35,091 nucleotides of DNA from SIG598 sp045538015 (GCA_045538015.1 JAZSQO010000121.1:1-35091), one strand, 5' to 3'; shown: positions 7,921 to 17,900, numbered from the stretch's first letter. Program-made: numbers and translations. The notes: a model not told the origin generated them from the letters alone.

Positions 7921-9186
7921 ATGAAGAAAAGCACAAAAAAAGAGCCGCGCGGAGCGGCTCTCGCGGCCATCGCCGCCGCTCTGGCGCTGGCGGGATGGGT
8001 TATATACCGCACCTGCACCGGCCCGGCTCAGCCGGACGCGATGCTGCTGGCGGCCATCGGTCTTGCGGCCATAGCCGCGCTGGCCGCCGCCATCATCGGG
8101 CGCAGTCTGTGTTCCGGCGCGGTGTCGGCGGTCTTTGCCGCTCTCATTACCGTGGGCTGCATGACCGCCCACCGGCTCGGCCTGCCCTCTGAGGGCACCG
8201 TTAAGGAAACGGTGGCTGCCGCGGTGATGTTCCTGCTGGCCTTCACTCTGACCGGCCGGCTGCTCAGGCTTCTTGAATACCGCTGGTTTCTTGTTTCGGC
8301 GGCGGTGCTTTCCGTGGCGGTATACGCCGTCACTCTGCTGGCCGCCGAGCGCACCGGCGGAGCGGCTCTGGGTATAAGCCTCTTCGGCCGCACGATACAG
8401 CTCTTCGAGCTGGGCAAGCCGCTGTACATAATCGTCACCGCCTCGGTGCTGTGCATCCGCAGCCTGCGTCCCAGCGACAAGCTGCTCATAACCCTCGGGT
8501 TCACTCTGACCCACTGCGTTCTGCTGCTGGCTCAGAGCGAGCTGGGCACCATGCTGTGCATTCTGGCGGCCTATGCCGGACAGCTGGCCGTCTGGCTCAA
8601 CGAGCCGGGCGCCGCTCTGCGTGCCGCCTTCTGGGACGGCTGGCGCAAGTTCGTGACCTTGCCCGCTGTGGCCGCCGTTGCCGCCGCCGTTTTCGGCGTT
8701 CTCGCCCTTTACCCGTATATTATCGACAAGGCGGTGGGGCGCGTTGAGGGCTGGCTCAGCGGCAGCTATCAGATAGACCAGGGCATGAAGGCCATGGTCA
8801 ACGGCGGTCTTACCGGCATGACCGAAGGCCGGCCGGTGTACATTCCCTACGCCGACAGCGACATGGTTTTCCCCTCCGTGGTGCAGCTGTTCGGCCTTGC
8901 GGCGGGCGTGGGACTGATACTCGTTTACGCCGCCCTCGGCTCGGCTGTTATCTCCTCTGCCCGCGCTTCCCGGAGCACCGTTGAATGCTCGGTGGCGGTG
9001 GGCTCGGCCATAATGCTCACCATGCAGGCTCTCATAGCCATTTGCGCCTCCACCGGCCTCATGCCCATGACCGGCATAACTCTGCCCTTTGTTTCCAACG
9101 GCGGAATGTCTCTTGCCGTATGCGCGGCCTTTGCCGGAATGGCAGCCTTTTCGGTGAGAGCGACAAAGGAGGGAATGGAAAGATGA
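7921..9186 (+). CDS. Divergent SEDS-family (RodA/FtsW/SpoVE-like) membrane protein
   Basis: A 421-residue polytopic protein with about ten hydrophobic segments. SEDS features are GRTIQLFELGK at 156-166 (family QPSE.aK), SELGTMLCI at 206-214, YQIDQGMKAMVNGGLTG at 283-299 (family YQ..QS..AI.sGG..G), the DMVFPSV segment, and the signature TGITLPFVSNGGMSL at 384-398. SEDS proteins are peptidoglycan glycosyltransferases working with class B PBPs. The region before YQ is shortened here (RVEGWLSGS, 274-282): the usual D-P-x-x-D-P-x-G stretch carrying the proposed catalytic Asp is missing in my by-eye alignment, so polymerase activity is doubtful. It overlaps the PBP gene by 4 bases (ATGA), indicating coupled translation. 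Confidence 0.82.
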   Translation: MKKSTKKEPRGAALAAIAAALALAGWVIYRTCTGPAQPDAMLLAAIGLAAIAALAAAIIGRSLCSGAVSAVFAALITVGCMTAHRLGLPSEGTVKETVAAAVMFLLAFTLTGRLLRLLEYRWFLVSAAVLSVAVYAVTLLAAERTGGAALGISLFGRTIQLFELGKPLYIIVTASVLCIRSLRPSDKLLITLGFTLTHCVLLLAQSELGTMLCILAAYAGQLAVWLNEPGAALRAAFWDGWRKFVTLPAVAAVAAAVFGVLALYPYIIDKAVGRVEGWLSGSYQIDQGMKAMVNGGLTGMTEGRPVYIPYADSDMVFPSVVQLFGLAAGVGLILVYAALGSAVISSARASRSTVECSVAVGSAIMLTMQALIAICASTGLMPMTGITLPFVSNGGMSLAVCAAFAGMAAFSVRATKEGMER

Positions 9187-10403
9187 ATACCTCAAAGCTC
9201 ATGTACCGCTGCCGCCTGCTGCGGGGCGTGCTGACCTTTGTTTTCCTCGCCGCCGCTCTGGCTCTGTGCCTCCGGGTGACCTTCGCGGCTCAGGAGCAGC
9301 AGCGGCTGGATTCCCTCTGCCGCGGCTCGGTCTATGACCGCTCGGGCAATATCCTTGCCCAGAGCGAGCCGGGACAGCAGGGTCAGCGGAGTTACTCCAT
9401 CGGCGAAGCCTCCTCGGCTCTGCTGGGCTATCACACCGACCACCACGGCAGCGACGGCATCGAGCGGCTGTATGACCGGTGGCTGGCTCCGGTGGGCGGA
9501 GATGATGACCACGGAGATATCTTCCTGACCATCGACCGGGAGCTTCAGCAGGTGTGCTACGACAGCATCCTCACCGCGCCCATTGCCGGAGCCGTGGTGC
9601 TGGACATCGACAGCGGTGCCATACTGGCCGCTGCCGACACGCCCTCCTTTGAGCCCTCCGAGCTGGACGCCGACTACGACGGTGTTGTTTCCCGGGGCTG
9701 TGTGTTCTATAATATATGTGCCGGCCGGGGCATAACTCCCGGTGATATGTTCCGCCTGCCCGCGGTCTGCGCCGCTGTGCGGGCCGGAGATTCCGGACTG
9801 GCCGCCGAGCTGACCTCCGGTCAGCCGCTCGCCTCCAACCATCCTGCCTCCCGTGAGGCGGTGGAGAATGCCATGAGTCAGACCCTTCTCATCGGCCGAA
9901 CCATCGAGCTGGACTGCATGACCCTCCGGTCGGGCACGACCGGCGAGGGAGAGCTTCCCGCATCCGGCGAGGCTTACCGTTCCATGCTGATGGGCTACGG
10001 CGGAGCCAGCCTCAGTCCCATGCAGCTGTGTATGTACACCGCCGCCTTCGCCCGCGAGGACGGCAGCATCATAAAGCCCAGTTCGGTCAGCCGTCTGGTC
10101 AGCCGGGAGGGCGAGGTCACTTATCTTCCCTGCGGCGAGGTGCTCAGCGCGGGCGCTTTTTCCGCCGAGGCCAAAGAGGCTGCGGGACAGCTGTTCCGTT
10201 CCTATGAGCTTTCAGCGGGCGAATTTTCGGCCATGACCGCCGCCGTGCCCTCCGCCGACTTTGACAGCGTATGGCTGACCGCCTGCTATCCCGCCCACGA
10301 CCCGCAATACGCCCTGACCGTTGTGATGCAGGGCGGCAGAGGCTCCCTCGGAGAAGAGGATGTCCTCGCCGCCGCGCGGTCGATATTTGAATCAATCAAC
10401 TGA
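9183..10403 (+). CDS. Degenerate penicillin-binding protein (PbpA-like), probably inactive
   Basis: A 406-residue bitopic protein with an N-terminal membrane anchor (about 14-36) and a class B PBP transpeptidase-like fold. Family marks are GSVYDRSGNILAQ at 48-60, LTIDRELQQ at 115-123, AGAVVLDIDSGAILA at 135-149 and the late SLSPMQLCMYTAAFA segment. The catalytic motifs are gone. The usual PGSxFK becomes PGDMFR, so the nucleophile Ser is Asp188 and the Lys is Arg191. The SxN motif is unclear (near NAMSQT, 229-234), and KTGT is replaced by SAMTAAV at 349-355. It is shorter than PbpA (about 490 residues). It most likely binds or regulates its SEDS partner, from which it starts by ATGA overlap; an upstream in-frame start lies within the SEDS gene and was rejected. 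Confidence 0.82.
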   Translation: MNTSKLMYRCRLLRGVLTFVFLAAALALCLRVTFAAQEQQRLDSLCRGSVYDRSGNILAQSEPGQQGQRSYSIGEASSALLGYHTDHHGSDGIERLYDRWLAPVGGDDDHGDIFLTIDRELQQVCYDSILTAPIAGAVVLDIDSGAILAAADTPSFEPSELDADYDGVVSRGCVFYNICAGRGITPGDMFRLPAVCAAVRAGDSGLAAELTSGQPLASNHPASREAVENAMSQTLLIGRTIELDCMTLRSGTTGEGELPASGEAYRSMLMGYGGASLSPMQLCMYTAAFAREDGSIIKPSSVSRLVSREGEVTYLPCGEVLSAGAFSAEAKEAAGQLFRSYELSAGEFSAMTAAVPSADFDSVWLTACYPAHDPQYALTVVMQGGRGSLGEEDVLAAARSIFESIN

Positions 10404-10416
10404 CGGAGACTACACC

Positions 10417-12210
10417 ATGAATCAGTGCCAGATAATCTCTCAGCTGCTGAGCGGCAAAGCTGTTTTTGACGACGAATGGGCAGTGGGAGCCTTTCTCTCC
10501 CAGAGCCTGATGTCGGCCTGCTTTGAGCTTAAAGTCCCGGGCAGCGGCCTTCCCGCCCGCCGCCTGCTGGTCATAGACCTCGAGGGAGCCGCCGGTCGTC
10601 CGGTGGCCGACATATACTCCGCCGTCAGCGGAAATCCCGGCGTGCTGAGCTGCCGGAGAATGAAGACTCTGTCCACGCCGGCCGGCCGGCTGCTTCTGCT
10701 GGACACTCCCATGCCCGCCGGCACCGCCTCCATGAAGCTCTCGGCCTATTCCGTGGCCAAGCTGGGCATGGACATCGCCGGAGCCATCGCCTCTCTGCAG
10801 AACGCCGGCATCGTCCACCGCAACATAAAGCCGCGCAACATCGTGGTGCTGGACGACACATGGCTGCTGGACGGCCTTGAGATGGCCGATTATGTCCGCA
10901 ACACCGCGGGCGGCACTTCCAGCGTCGGAACTCAGCTGTATATGCCGCCCGAGTCCATGACCGGCCGCTGCGACCACACCACTGACCCTTATTCTCTGGC
11001 AGTGGTGATGTATTCCCTGCTCAACAACGGCCGCCCTCCTCTGATGGGTCGGTACGAGCCTACGGACGACGAGGCCGTGGAAAGGGCCATAACCCGGAGA
11101 ATGAACGGAGAGGATATTCCTCCCCTTTCCTTTACAGACCCGGAGCTTGACCGGATCATCCGAAAGGCTCTTTCTCCCAACCCTTCCCTTCGATACTCCC
11201 ACGCGGTGCAGCTGCAGAGCGAGCTGAACGGCTATCTGCGCTCCTGCGACAGCCAGCACGCGGCGGATGTCGCCCGGGCGGCGGACATGGCCGACACCGT
11301 AATGGCCGACCCGGCCTTTGCCGCCCAGTGGGTGCTGAAGGAGTGCATCGGGGCCGGCGGCTACGGCACCATATACCGGGCCCTTTCCCGCATGGACGGC
11401 GAGGATTACGCCCTCAAGCTGGTGAGGATACCTCACAGCGACAGCGAGCTGAAGAAGCTGGCCGCCTCGGGCATGACTCCCCGGGAGCAGTCCGACTACT
11501 GCGCTCAGGCCATCGCCCGCGCCTCCTCCGAGGCTCTTATGTATATGCAGCTGACCGGATGCAGCCACATTCTGCGGATGTACGACTGCGGCCGGGTCAG
11601 AACCTATAACAGCAGCGGAGTGGAATTCTTCTGGATGCAGACCGAGCTGCTTTCGCCCATTCCCTCCAGCCTGCCCGACGAGCGCGCCGTGGCCATCATC
11701 GGCCTTGATGTGTGCACCGCTCTGGGCGAGATACACGCCAAGGGCATGACCCACCGGGATATAAAGCCGGAAAACATCCTCTGGGCGGGAAGCGAGGGCT
11801 ATAAGCTCAGCGACTTTGGCGTTGCCCGGATGCTCCGGGAGGCCGCCGAGGCCACGGTCATAGGCTCCCGCTCCTATATGGCGCCGGAGATACTCTCCGG
11901 TCTGGTGGCTCAGAAGGCAAAGAAAACATACAACAACACCGTTGATATTTTCTCCCTGGGCATGACCATGTACACCCTGCTCAACGACGGCCGGGAGCCT
12001 TTCCTGCCGCCGGAGCCTCACCCGGTCACCGACGCCGACCGGGCCGTGGCCGAGCAGAGGCGGCTCCGGGGCGAGGCTTTGCCCCCGCCCGCTCACTGCG
12101 GCGCCCGCCTTGGCGCGATAATCGCCCGGGCCTGCGCCACCGAGCCTTCCAGACGCTTCCGCACAGCGGACGATATGCGTGAGGCTCTGCTGAATTATCT
12201 TGAATCGTGA
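10417..12210 (+). CDS. Cytosolic pseudokinase-kinase fusion (Ser/Thr kinase)
   Basis: A 597-residue protein without membrane segments, made of two kinase-like halves. In the first (about 1-275) there is no glycine-rich loop or VAIK Lys. The catalytic loop is HRNIKPRNIVV (Asn136 instead of Asp), and DFG is replaced by DGL at 152-154. It keeps APE-like MPPES and the C-lobe, so it is a pseudokinase. The second (about 305-595) looks active: GAGGYGTIY, Lys334 (ALK), HRDIKPEN with Asp448, DFG at 466-468, and MAPE. The first half probably regulates the second or recruits substrates. The ATG at 10417 follows a GGAG; it starts 13 bases after the PBP stop. A PP2C gene follows at once, an expected opposing phosphatase. 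Confidence 0.85.
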   Translation: MNQCQIISQLLSGKAVFDDEWAVGAFLSQSLMSACFELKVPGSGLPARRLLVIDLEGAAGRPVADIYSAVSGNPGVLSCRRMKTLSTPAGRLLLLDTPMPAGTASMKLSAYSVAKLGMDIAGAIASLQNAGIVHRNIKPRNIVVLDDTWLLDGLEMADYVRNTAGGTSSVGTQLYMPPESMTGRCDHTTDPYSLAVVMYSLLNNGRPPLMGRYEPTDDEAVERAITRRMNGEDIPPLSFTDPELDRIIRKALSPNPSLRYSHAVQLQSELNGYLRSCDSQHAADVARAADMADTVMADPAFAAQWVLKECIGAGGYGTIYRALSRMDGEDYALKLVRIPHSDSELKKLAASGMTPREQSDYCAQAIARASSEALMYMQLTGCSHILRMYDCGRVRTYNSSGVEFFWMQTELLSPIPSSLPDERAVAIIGLDVCTALGEIHAKGMTHRDIKPENILWAGSEGYKLSDFGVARMLREAAEATVIGSRSYMAPEILSGLVAQKAKKTYNNTVDIFSLGMTMYTLLNDGREPFLPPEPHPVTDADRAVAEQRRLRGEALPPPAHCGARLGAIIARACATEPSRRFRTADDMREALLNYLES

Positions 12211-12218
12211 GGATGCGT

Positions 12219-12947
12219 ATGAAAAGATTTGCTGTTGACCATTCTTCTCTTTCCCTGAGCGGCACGGGAAAGGAAAACGAGGATTTTGTCTGCGTCCTTG
12301 AGGGCGCGGTCAGCTGCTTTGTGCTTGCCGACGGACTTGGCGGCCACGCCGACGGTGCCCTTGCCTCCCGGCTGGCGGCTCAGGCCGCCTGCGGCGTCTG
12401 CGCCAGCTCCGGCGAGCTGGACGCCGACCTTGCCGCCCGGTGCTTCACCGCCGCCCAGTGCGCCGTTGTCGCCGCCCAGAAGGAGCGAGGGGTCAGCTGC
12501 CGCACCACGATGGTGCTCCTGCTGACCGACGGCAAAAAGGCCATCTACGGCCACATCGGAGATTCCCGCCTCTACTTTGCCCGCAGGAATCGCGTAAAGA
12601 CCCGCACCCTTGACCACAGCGTTCCTCAGCTGCTGTTCAGCATGGGCTCCATCACCGAGGAGCAGCTGGCTCACCATCCCGACCGCAACCGCATCATACG
12701 GGCGGTGGGCAGCGAGGAGGACGGCCTGCAGTTTGACCTCTCCCCGGTCATCCGGCTCCGGAAGGGCGACAGCTTCCTCCTCTGCTCGGACGGCTTCTGG
12801 GAGTGGGTGCAAAAGGAGGATATCTCCTCGGCTCTGAAAAAGAATCCTTCGGCCGGCGCCGCTCTGGAACAGCTTGCCGGCCTCGCCGCGGAACGGGCCG
12901 CGCTCCCCTGCGACGACCGCTCCGCCATACTTCTGCGCTTCAGCTGA
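12219..12947 (+). CDS. PP2C-family Ser/Thr protein phosphatase
   Basis: A 242-residue metal-dependent phosphatase that should reverse phosphorylation by the neighbouring kinases, like PstP/Stp/PrpC. PP2C motifs are the metal-binding ENED (19-22), DGLGGH (38-43), GHIGDSRLYFAR with the second Gly-Asp, the late CSDGFWEW, and C-terminal CDDRSAILL carrying the last metal Asp. It ends after the catalytic domain, with no membrane anchor, unlike PstP of mycobacteria. I chose the ATG at 12219 because GTGAGG lies just upstream; in-frame GTG 12207 (overlapping the kinase stop) and ATG 12213 are alternatives. The close spacing indicates co-transcription with the genes on both sides. Confidence 0.9.
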   Translation: MKRFAVDHSSLSLSGTGKENEDFVCVLEGAVSCFVLADGLGGHADGALASRLAAQAACGVCASSGELDADLAARCFTAAQCAVVAAQKERGVSCRTTMVLLLTDGKKAIYGHIGDSRLYFARRNRVKTRTLDHSVPQLLFSMGSITEEQLAHHPDRNRIIRAVGSEEDGLQFDLSPVIRLRKGDSFLLCSDGFWEWVQKEDISSALKKNPSAGAALEQLAGLAAERAALPCDDRSAILLRFS

Positions 12948-12965
12948 TACGGGAGGGTATATATT

Positions 12966-14306
12966 GTGGATTACAGCTATAACAACATCTGCGCCTTCTG
13001 CTTCAACCAGAAGGGCTACTCGGCCGTCTGTCCCCACTGCGGATATGAAGAGAAAATATCCGCCACGGCCAACCATCTTCGCCCCCGCACCCTGCTTCAG
13101 AACCGCTATCTTATCGGCGCGCTCATCGGCATCGGCGGCTTCGGCATAGTATACAAGGCCTTTGACCTGAAGCTCAACCGCGTCATCGCCATCAAGGAGC
13201 TTTTCCCGCCCGGACTGGTCAACCGCATCGCCGGCCAGCAGCAGGTCATGATAACCAGCGACAAGAACGCGCCCCAGTTCATGTATATGCTGGAGCGCTT
13301 CCGTCAGGAGGCAAAGCACGTCTCCCAGCTCATAGACCATCCCAATGTGGTCAGTGTCTACGACTGCGTGGAGGCCAACAACACCGCCTACATCATCATG
13401 GAATATCTTGACGGTCAGAGCCTTGAGAACCGCCTCAACCGTCAGGGCAAGGTCAATCCCATCGAGGCTCTGCGCATCACCACCGCCATGCTGGACGCCC
13501 TTTCCGCCGCCCACAGCCACGGCATCATCCACCGGGACGTCAAGCCGGCCAATATCTTCCTCTGCCGGGACGGCTCGGTCAAGCTCATCGACTTCGGCGC
13601 GGCCAAGTTCATGGGCTTTGTCGAGGATCCACGGATGATAATTTCCAACATCTACTCCGACGGCTTTGCCCCTCCCGAGCAGTACCGTAAAAACGAGGAG
13701 CAGGGCACATACACCGACATCTACGCCGCCGGCGCCACCATGTACAGTATGCTCACCGCCCATATCCCGCCCGCCTCGCCCGATCTGGCAAAGGGCGCGA
13801 AGCTCAAGCCGCCCTCCAGACTGGCTCCCGGCATCTCCTCCAGCATGGAAAGGGCCGTTCTCCGGGCCATGTCGCTGGATCCCCGCATCCGCTTTTCCGA
13901 CGCCTCCAGATTCAAGGAGGTGCTGATGAAAAACGAAGAGGTGCGCACCGAGCCGGAGGAAATCACCGCCCGCAGGCGCAGGCGTGCCGCTGCCGCTGTC
14001 TCTGTGGCCGCGGTGCTGTGCGCCGTCCTTTTCGGCGGCTGGTATTATCTGCGCCAGCTGAGCGCTTCCGATTCCTCCCAGACCATGCTGACCGCCGACG
14101 AGAGCATCAGCGTTTATGTGTGCGTGGAGGATGGGGAAGAGGAGAGAGCGCGGTCGGTCTACGACTCGCTGGTGACCGGATTCTACGGCTACGCCTCCGA
14201 GATGACCGAGCACACCCTCAGCGTGGAGCTGGAATGCCTGCCGGAAAGCAAGCTCGAGCAGGCTCTTGCCTCCGCGGATGACGCTCCGGTGCTGCTGTGC
14301 TCCTAG
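12966..14306 (+). CDS. Zinc-ribbon Ser/Thr kinase, exterior cut by in-frame TAG
   Basis: The readable part is 446 residues. An N-terminal zinc ribbon (C9, C12, C22, C25: CAFC...CPHC) precedes a kinase domain (about 46-320) with GIGGFG, Lys77 (AIKE), HRDVKPAN with Asp191, DFG at 209-211 and APPEQY. A basic stretch RRRRR is followed by one transmembrane segment (341-361). The exterior begins at about 365 and is halted by TAG at 14304-14306, while the same frame stays open to 14918 with matching composition. The intact gene would be 650 residues. The start is GTG with GGGAGGG 8 bases upstream. It should phosphorylate cytosolic targets in response to an extracellular ligand; without its complete exterior it may be unregulated or unstable. 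Confidence 0.85.
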   Translation: MDYSYNNICAFCFNQKGYSAVCPHCGYEEKISATANHLRPRTLLQNRYLIGALIGIGGFGIVYKAFDLKLNRVIAIKELFPPGLVNRIAGQQQVMITSDKNAPQFMYMLERFRQEAKHVSQLIDHPNVVSVYDCVEANNTAYIIMEYLDGQSLENRLNRQGKVNPIEALRITTAMLDALSAAHSHGIIHRDVKPANIFLCRDGSVKLIDFGAAKFMGFVEDPRMIISNIYSDGFAPPEQYRKNEEQGTYTDIYAAGATMYSMLTAHIPPASPDLAKGAKLKPPSRLAPGISSSMERAVLRAMSLDPRIRFSDASRFKEVLMKNEEVRTEPEEITARRRRRAAAAVSVAAVLCAVLFGGWYYLRQLSASDSSQTMLTADESISVYVCVEDGEEERARSVYDSLVTGFYGYASEMTEHTLSVELECLPESKLEQALASADDAPVLLCS

Positions 14307-14918
14307 GACGGCTTTGACTCACCCGCCCGGGCCGAATGGCTGGACGCCCTCCTCGACGAATCCTATATGTTCTCCGAGGAGCTTTCCGACGGCTTTGTGG
14401 CCGCCTTCGATATAGACGTGCTGTATGTCAACCAGAAGCTGCTCGACCAGACCGGTACGGACATTTCCGCCCTTGATTCTCTTGACGCCATCCGCGCTCT
14501 GGACGAGATCAACGCCGTTCCCGACCTTTTCGGCAGCTACGAGGGCTTTGCTTCCTCTCCCTCCGCCCTTGCCGACTTCCGCGCGGGAAACAGCCTTTTC
14601 TGCGCCGCCCACGCCTCGGACGCCGAAGCGGTCTTTTCCGCTCTGCCCGGCTACTGCAGAGCCATCGCCATTCCCGGCGGCTCCATCGAGGCCGAGATCA
14701 CCGACCTGTGGCACATCAGCGGCGAGGCCACGGAAAACCAGCGCCACGCCGCCGAGCTTTTTCTTTCCTATCTGGCCGGAAACGAGGCTCAGGATATTCT
14801 CTGCCTTCAGAACCGCCACGGTCTTCCCGCCAACTCCGACATCTACGAGCTTTACCGGAGCTACCACCCGGAGCTTTCCGACATCCTCGTCCGGCAGGAC
14901 AGCTTTGACTTTGACTGA
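14307..14918 (+). pseudogene. Downstream remnant of the kinase: solute-binding-protein-like sensor domain
   Basis: This continues the frame of the preceding kinase after its TAG, beginning DGFDSPARAEWLDALLDE, with no stop until 14918. The first ATG is at 14367 and lacks a clear ribosome-binding site, so separate translation is unlikely. The combined exterior resembles a type I extracellular solute-binding protein fold: an N-terminal VYVCVEDGEEE strand, DIDVLYVNQKLL, FRAGNSLFC and near the end AAELFLSYLAGNEAQDIL, the last typical of the C-terminal helix of sugar-binding proteins. This suggests a ligand-sensing kinase. The break could be a real nonsense mutation, programmed readthrough or an assembly error; TAG serves as an ordinary stop at 31236 and 31733. 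Confidence 0.7.
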
Positions 14919-14949
14919 TTCATTCATTTTCCAAGGGGAGAGATAGAGT

Positions 14950-17900
14950 ATGAAAATGTGCATAAACTGTCTGCTGATGATCGACGATCATCTCACCCAG
15001 TGCCCCCACTGCGGATATACCGAGGGCGTGAACCCGATGGACTACTGCCATCTGCCGCCCCGCACGGTGCTCAACAACCGCTACATCCTCGGCCGTCCGC
15101 TGGGCAGCGGCGGCTTCGGCGTGACCTACATCGCCTGGGACACCGTGCTGGACATCCGGGTGGCCATCAAGGAATATATGCCCGGCGAGCTGGCTCAGCG
15201 CACCGCCGGCACGGTCAATGTCATGGTCAACCAGTCCACCACCAGCGTGTTCATGCAGGGCAAGCGCAGCTTCATCGACGAATCCCTGCGCCTTGCCCGG
15301 CTGGGCGACATCCCCGGAGTGGTCAAGATCTTCGACTGCTTTGAGGATAACTTCACCGCCTACATAGTCATGGAATTCCTCGAGGGCGAGACCCTTCTTT
15401 CCCGCATCGAGCGGGAGGGAAAGATGTCCTGCGAGGAGCTTCTGCCCATCATGGTCAAGGTGCTGGAGGCGCTGGAAAAGATCCACGCCGCCGGGCTCAT
15501 GCACCGCGACATCGCCCCGGACAACATCATGCTGTGCCGGGACGGCCGGGTATGTCTCATCGACTTCGGAGCCGCCCGCCACATGACCACCCGCCACAGC
15601 CGCAGTCTTTCCACCGTGCTCAAGATCGGCTACGCCCCGGCGGAGCAGTATTACAAGGACGGCAATCAGGGCTCGTGGACCGATGTGTACGCCGTGGGCG
15701 CTACCATGTACCACGCTCTGACCGGCGTCATTCCCACCGACGCCTACACCCGGGCCAACAACGACACTCTGGCCAGGCCCTCGACCTATGTCCGCATTCC
15801 CCACGACATCGAGGTGGCCATTCTCAACGCCATGAATGTCACCGTGGAAAAGCGCACCCAGACCGCCCGGGAGCTGGCCGACCAGCTGACCGGTGAGGAG
15901 AAGCCCCGACGCGTCCACGACCGCATCCGCCAGACCAAGCTGGCCGTCTCCGGCAAGACCAAGGCTCTGCTCGGCATATCCATCGCCGCCTTCGCCGCCG
16001 TTCTGGCGCTGATACTGATCGGCGTGCCTCAGCTGGTGGTTCACCGCACCGAGGCAAAGGTTCCCGAGGGCATGAGCCGTGTGCCCGCCGTCCAGTCCTC
16101 GCCTCTGCCCGAGGCGGAGCGGCTGCTCAGCGACAGCGACCTGCGCCTGCGCGTATCCCAGCTTATCCACGACGATTACTTTGACCGGGACATCGTCCTC
16201 TATCAGAATCCCTCCGCGGGCAGCGTGGCCTACATCGGCAGCATGGTGGATGTCACCGTCAGCGCTCCCGAGGAGACCGTTCCCGTGCCCGATGTCATGG
16301 GCTTTGAGGGCACCGACGCCGCCGACTCCCTTCGGGAGGCCGGCTTTGAGGTGGTCACCCGTGAGGAGTACAGCGACACCTTCGCTCCCGGCTCGGTAAT
16401 GTACCAGAGCGTCGCCCCCGAGGAGGCGGTCAAGCCCGGCTCGGTCATCGAGCTGGTCATCAGCCTCGGCCCGGAAAACAGCACCATCGACACCACCGTC
16501 GAGGTCACCGTGCCTAACGTGACCGGCATGACCTTTGAGCAGGCTCAGACCGCTCTGCTGGCTCAGAACCTTTACATAACAAAAGAAGCCACCGAGTACA
16601 GCGACACCGTTCCCGCCGGCCAGATCATCCGCCAGAGTCCTTCGGCCAGCCAGACCGCCAATCAGGGCGACAAGGTATCGGTAGTGGTATCCGCCGGAAA
16701 GCAGACCGCCACCGTGCCCGATGTGCACTATTATTCCGAGGCGGCCGCCCGGGCCAAGATTACATCCAGTAATCTTTCCGTGTCGGTAAACTATGAGGAG
16801 AGCACAACCGTAAGCTCCGGCCTCGTAATCCGGCAGGACAAGGCCGCCGGAACCAGTCTCAATCCCGGCGACACCGTGACCATATGGGTGAGCACCGGCT
16901 ATCAGGTTGCCGTGCCCAGCTGCGTGGGCAAGCCCCAGACCGAGGCCATTTCCGCGCTGACCGCGGCTCGTCTGGCGTATTATGTCACCACCCAGAACAG
17001 CACCACCGTCCCCGCCGGACAGGTCATGAGCCAGTCGGTTGCCGCCGGACAGAAGGTGGAGCAGGGCACCGCCATTACCCTGACCGTCAGCTCGGGCACC
17101 AGCGTCGTGTCCGTCACCGGCGTTTCGGTCAGCCCTTCCAAGCTGGGCATGAACATCGGCGACAGCTACACTCTCGCCGCTGCGGTAAAGCCCTCCGACG
17201 CCACCACCAGCGCCGTGACATGGAAATCGGACAACACCTCCGTGGCTGACGTCAGCGCCAGCGGCATCGTCACCGCCAAGGGCGCCGGCACCGCCACCAT
17301 AACCGTCACCACCGTCGACGGAGGCAAGACCGCCTCCTGCACGGTCACGGTCTCAAAGAGCCTGACCTCCATTTCCATCCTTTCCTCTCCCGGAAAGACC
17401 GTTTATTTCATCGGCAATAAGCTCGACAAGAGCGGGCTTTCCGTTCAGGCCGCCTACAACGACGGTTCGGCGGCCGATGTCACCGGCAAGTGCACCATCA
17501 GCGGCTTTGATTCCTCCACCGCCGGCACCAAGACGGTCACCGTCAGCTACACCGAAAACGGCGTCACCCGCAACGCCTCCTTCACCGTGGTGGTCAGCGC
17601 GCCGCTGCTTTCCTCCATCACGATCAATTCCTATCCCGCAAAGACCGAATACTACACCGGCGATTCTCTTGACAGCAGCGGCCTTTCGGTGACCGCCTAT
17701 TACACCGACGGCTCCTCCAAGGATGTGACCTCCGGCTGCGTGCTCAGCGGCTTTGATGTCAGCGTGGAGGGCACTCAGACCATTCCGGTCACCATCAGCT
17801 ACACCGAGGGCAGCATATCCAAGTCGGCGAGCTACAGCGTCACCGTAACCAAACCGACAATTACCCTGTCCCAGACCTATATTTCAATGATTGAGGGTGA

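Noticed and set aside
8985..9182. Upstream extension of the PBP-like gene
   Set aside because: It overlaps the SEDS gene by 200 bases; ATG 9183 in an ATGA overlap gives a proper membrane anchor at the N-terminus.
7240..9195. Long minus-strand frame of 651 codons
   Set aside because: It lies opposite the FHA and SEDS genes, has low-complexity His/Gly/Ala composition and no family motifs; it results from strong G/C third positions on the other strand.
12195..14213. Minus-strand frame of 672 codons
   Set aside because: Shadow of the PP2C and kinase genes, whose motifs are clear on the plus strand.
14304..14306. TAG read as pyrrolysine or as reassigned sense codon
   Set aside because: TAG ends other genes here (31236, 31733), and there is no sign of pyrrolysine machinery or a methylamine enzyme; a nonsense mutation is simpler.
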